Positions 13,172 through 13,571 of a stretch of DNA of 13,571 bases are shown here, piece after piece. The notes under the pieces are model-generated. The model was given only the letters and a program-made list of their open reading frames with translations. It was not told the DNA's origin and did not search any database. The first letter of the stretch is position 1, and each line of letters begins with the position of its first letter. This stretch comes from Methanosarcinaceae archaeon (lineage in GTDB: Archaea; Halobacteriota; Methanosarcinia; Methanosarcinales; Methanosarcinaceae): the NCBI GenBank assembly GCA_020793555.1, contig DQIO01000318.1, forward strand, positions 6,908 through 20,478, read 5' to 3'. A program made the translations under genes and the position numbers.

Positions 13172-13571
13172 ATGACCAAAATAACGCTTCAACAACTTGA
13201 ATCTCATCTTTTTAAGGCAGCAGATATACTCCGTGGCAAAATGGATGCTTCGGAATTTAAGGAATACATTTTTGGAATGCTTTTTTTACGTAGAATATCT
13301 GACCAGTTTGAAGAGCAGCAGGAGAAAATTATTCAAAAATGGCTAAATGAGGGATTGAGTGATGACGAAGCTGAGGAGATGGCAGAGTCTCCTTCCGAAT
13401 ATACTTTTTTTGTTCCGAAGAATGCGCGATGGTCTGAACTCAAAGACTTGAAAAAGGACATTGGGAATCAGTTGAACAAGGCGCTTGCGGCTATTGAGGA
13501 TTCAAATCCTGAACTTGATGGTGTGCTTAAGCACATTGATTTTAATGTAAAGAAAGGGAAGACAAGGATTT
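13172..13571 (+). CDS. hsdM: Type I restriction-modification DNA methyltransferase subunit (5' part)
   Basis: The frame is open from ATG 13172 to the window edge, 133 codons, beginning [20 protein letters not shown]. The stretch [19 protein letters not shown], then [18 protein letters not shown], is the helical N-terminal domain (HsdM_N) of type I adenine methyltransferases. HsdM with HsdS methylates the host sites, and with HsdR cuts unmodified DNA. The AdoMet motif and NPPF catalytic motif would lie further on, outside the window, so activity cannot be judged. The specificity and restriction genes should follow downstream. It probably has its own promoter just upstream. Confidence 0.9.
   Translation, partial: MTKITLQQLESHLFKAADILRGKMDASEFKEYIFGMLFLRRISDQFEEQQEKIIQKWLNEGLSDDEAEEMAESPSEYTFFVPKNARWSELKDLKKDIGNQLNKALAAIEDSNPELDGVLKHIDFNVKKGKTRI

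Overview
The window looks like chromosomal DNA of a methanogenic or methanotrophic archaeon of the order Methanosarcinales. Three things point there: a five-subunit CODH/ACS (ACDS) operon in the order cdhA-cdhB-cdhC-cooC-cdhD-cdhE, archaeal TATA boxes about 25 bp upstream of inferred transcription starts, and Shine-Dalgarno sequences of the AGGAGG/GGTGA type. The species cannot be named from sequence alone.

Left region (1-1321, minus strand). A UPF0175-type antitoxin gene overlaps a DUF3368/PIN toxin gene that carries an in-frame TAA. The pair lies between two about 95% identical fragments of a nucleotide-sugar dehydrogenase (UDP-ManNAc dehydrogenase-like) gene. This looks like worn, rearranged accessory DNA. 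A 436-bp non-coding stretch (1322-1757) follows, with several TATA candidates, hairpins and a recurring TGTCAA motif. It is the likely control region of the main operon.

Central region (1758-10173, plus strand). cdhA (alpha, CO dehydrogenase) and cdhB (epsilon) form the CODH component. cdhC (beta) carries the acetyl-CoA synthase A-cluster. The CooC-like ATPase is a probable nickel-insertion factor. cdhD (delta) and cdhE (gamma) form the corrinoid iron-sulfur methyl carrier. Together they make or cleave acetyl-CoA, with CO2/CO, a methyl-pterin and CoA as the other partners. A 263-bp tandem duplication lies between cooC and cdhD. It repeats 54 bp of leader plus the first 69 codons of cdhD, leaving an orphan 69-residue CdhD N-terminal ORF in front of the intact gene. 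A hairpin built from a 9-bp repeat precedes it. The operon ends in a hairpin/T-rich terminator that overlaps the cdhE stop codon.

Right region (10174-13571). About 700 bp downstream of cdhE hold several hairpins, a candidate small RNA with its own TATA box and operator-like palindrome, and a 48-codon small ORF. A DUF362 iron-sulfur protein gene follows, whose second ferredoxin motif has Glu where the second Cys is expected. After a (AAGTTT)n tract come a probably leaderless VapBC-type toxin-antitoxin pair and the 5' part of a type I restriction-modification methyltransferase gene (hsdM), cut by the window edge. The housekeeping cdh operon is thus bracketed by toxin-antitoxin and restriction genes.

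The most interesting items are the cdhD head duplication, the candidate sRNA downstream of the operon, the layered cdhA leader, and the altered cluster motif in the DUF362 protein.
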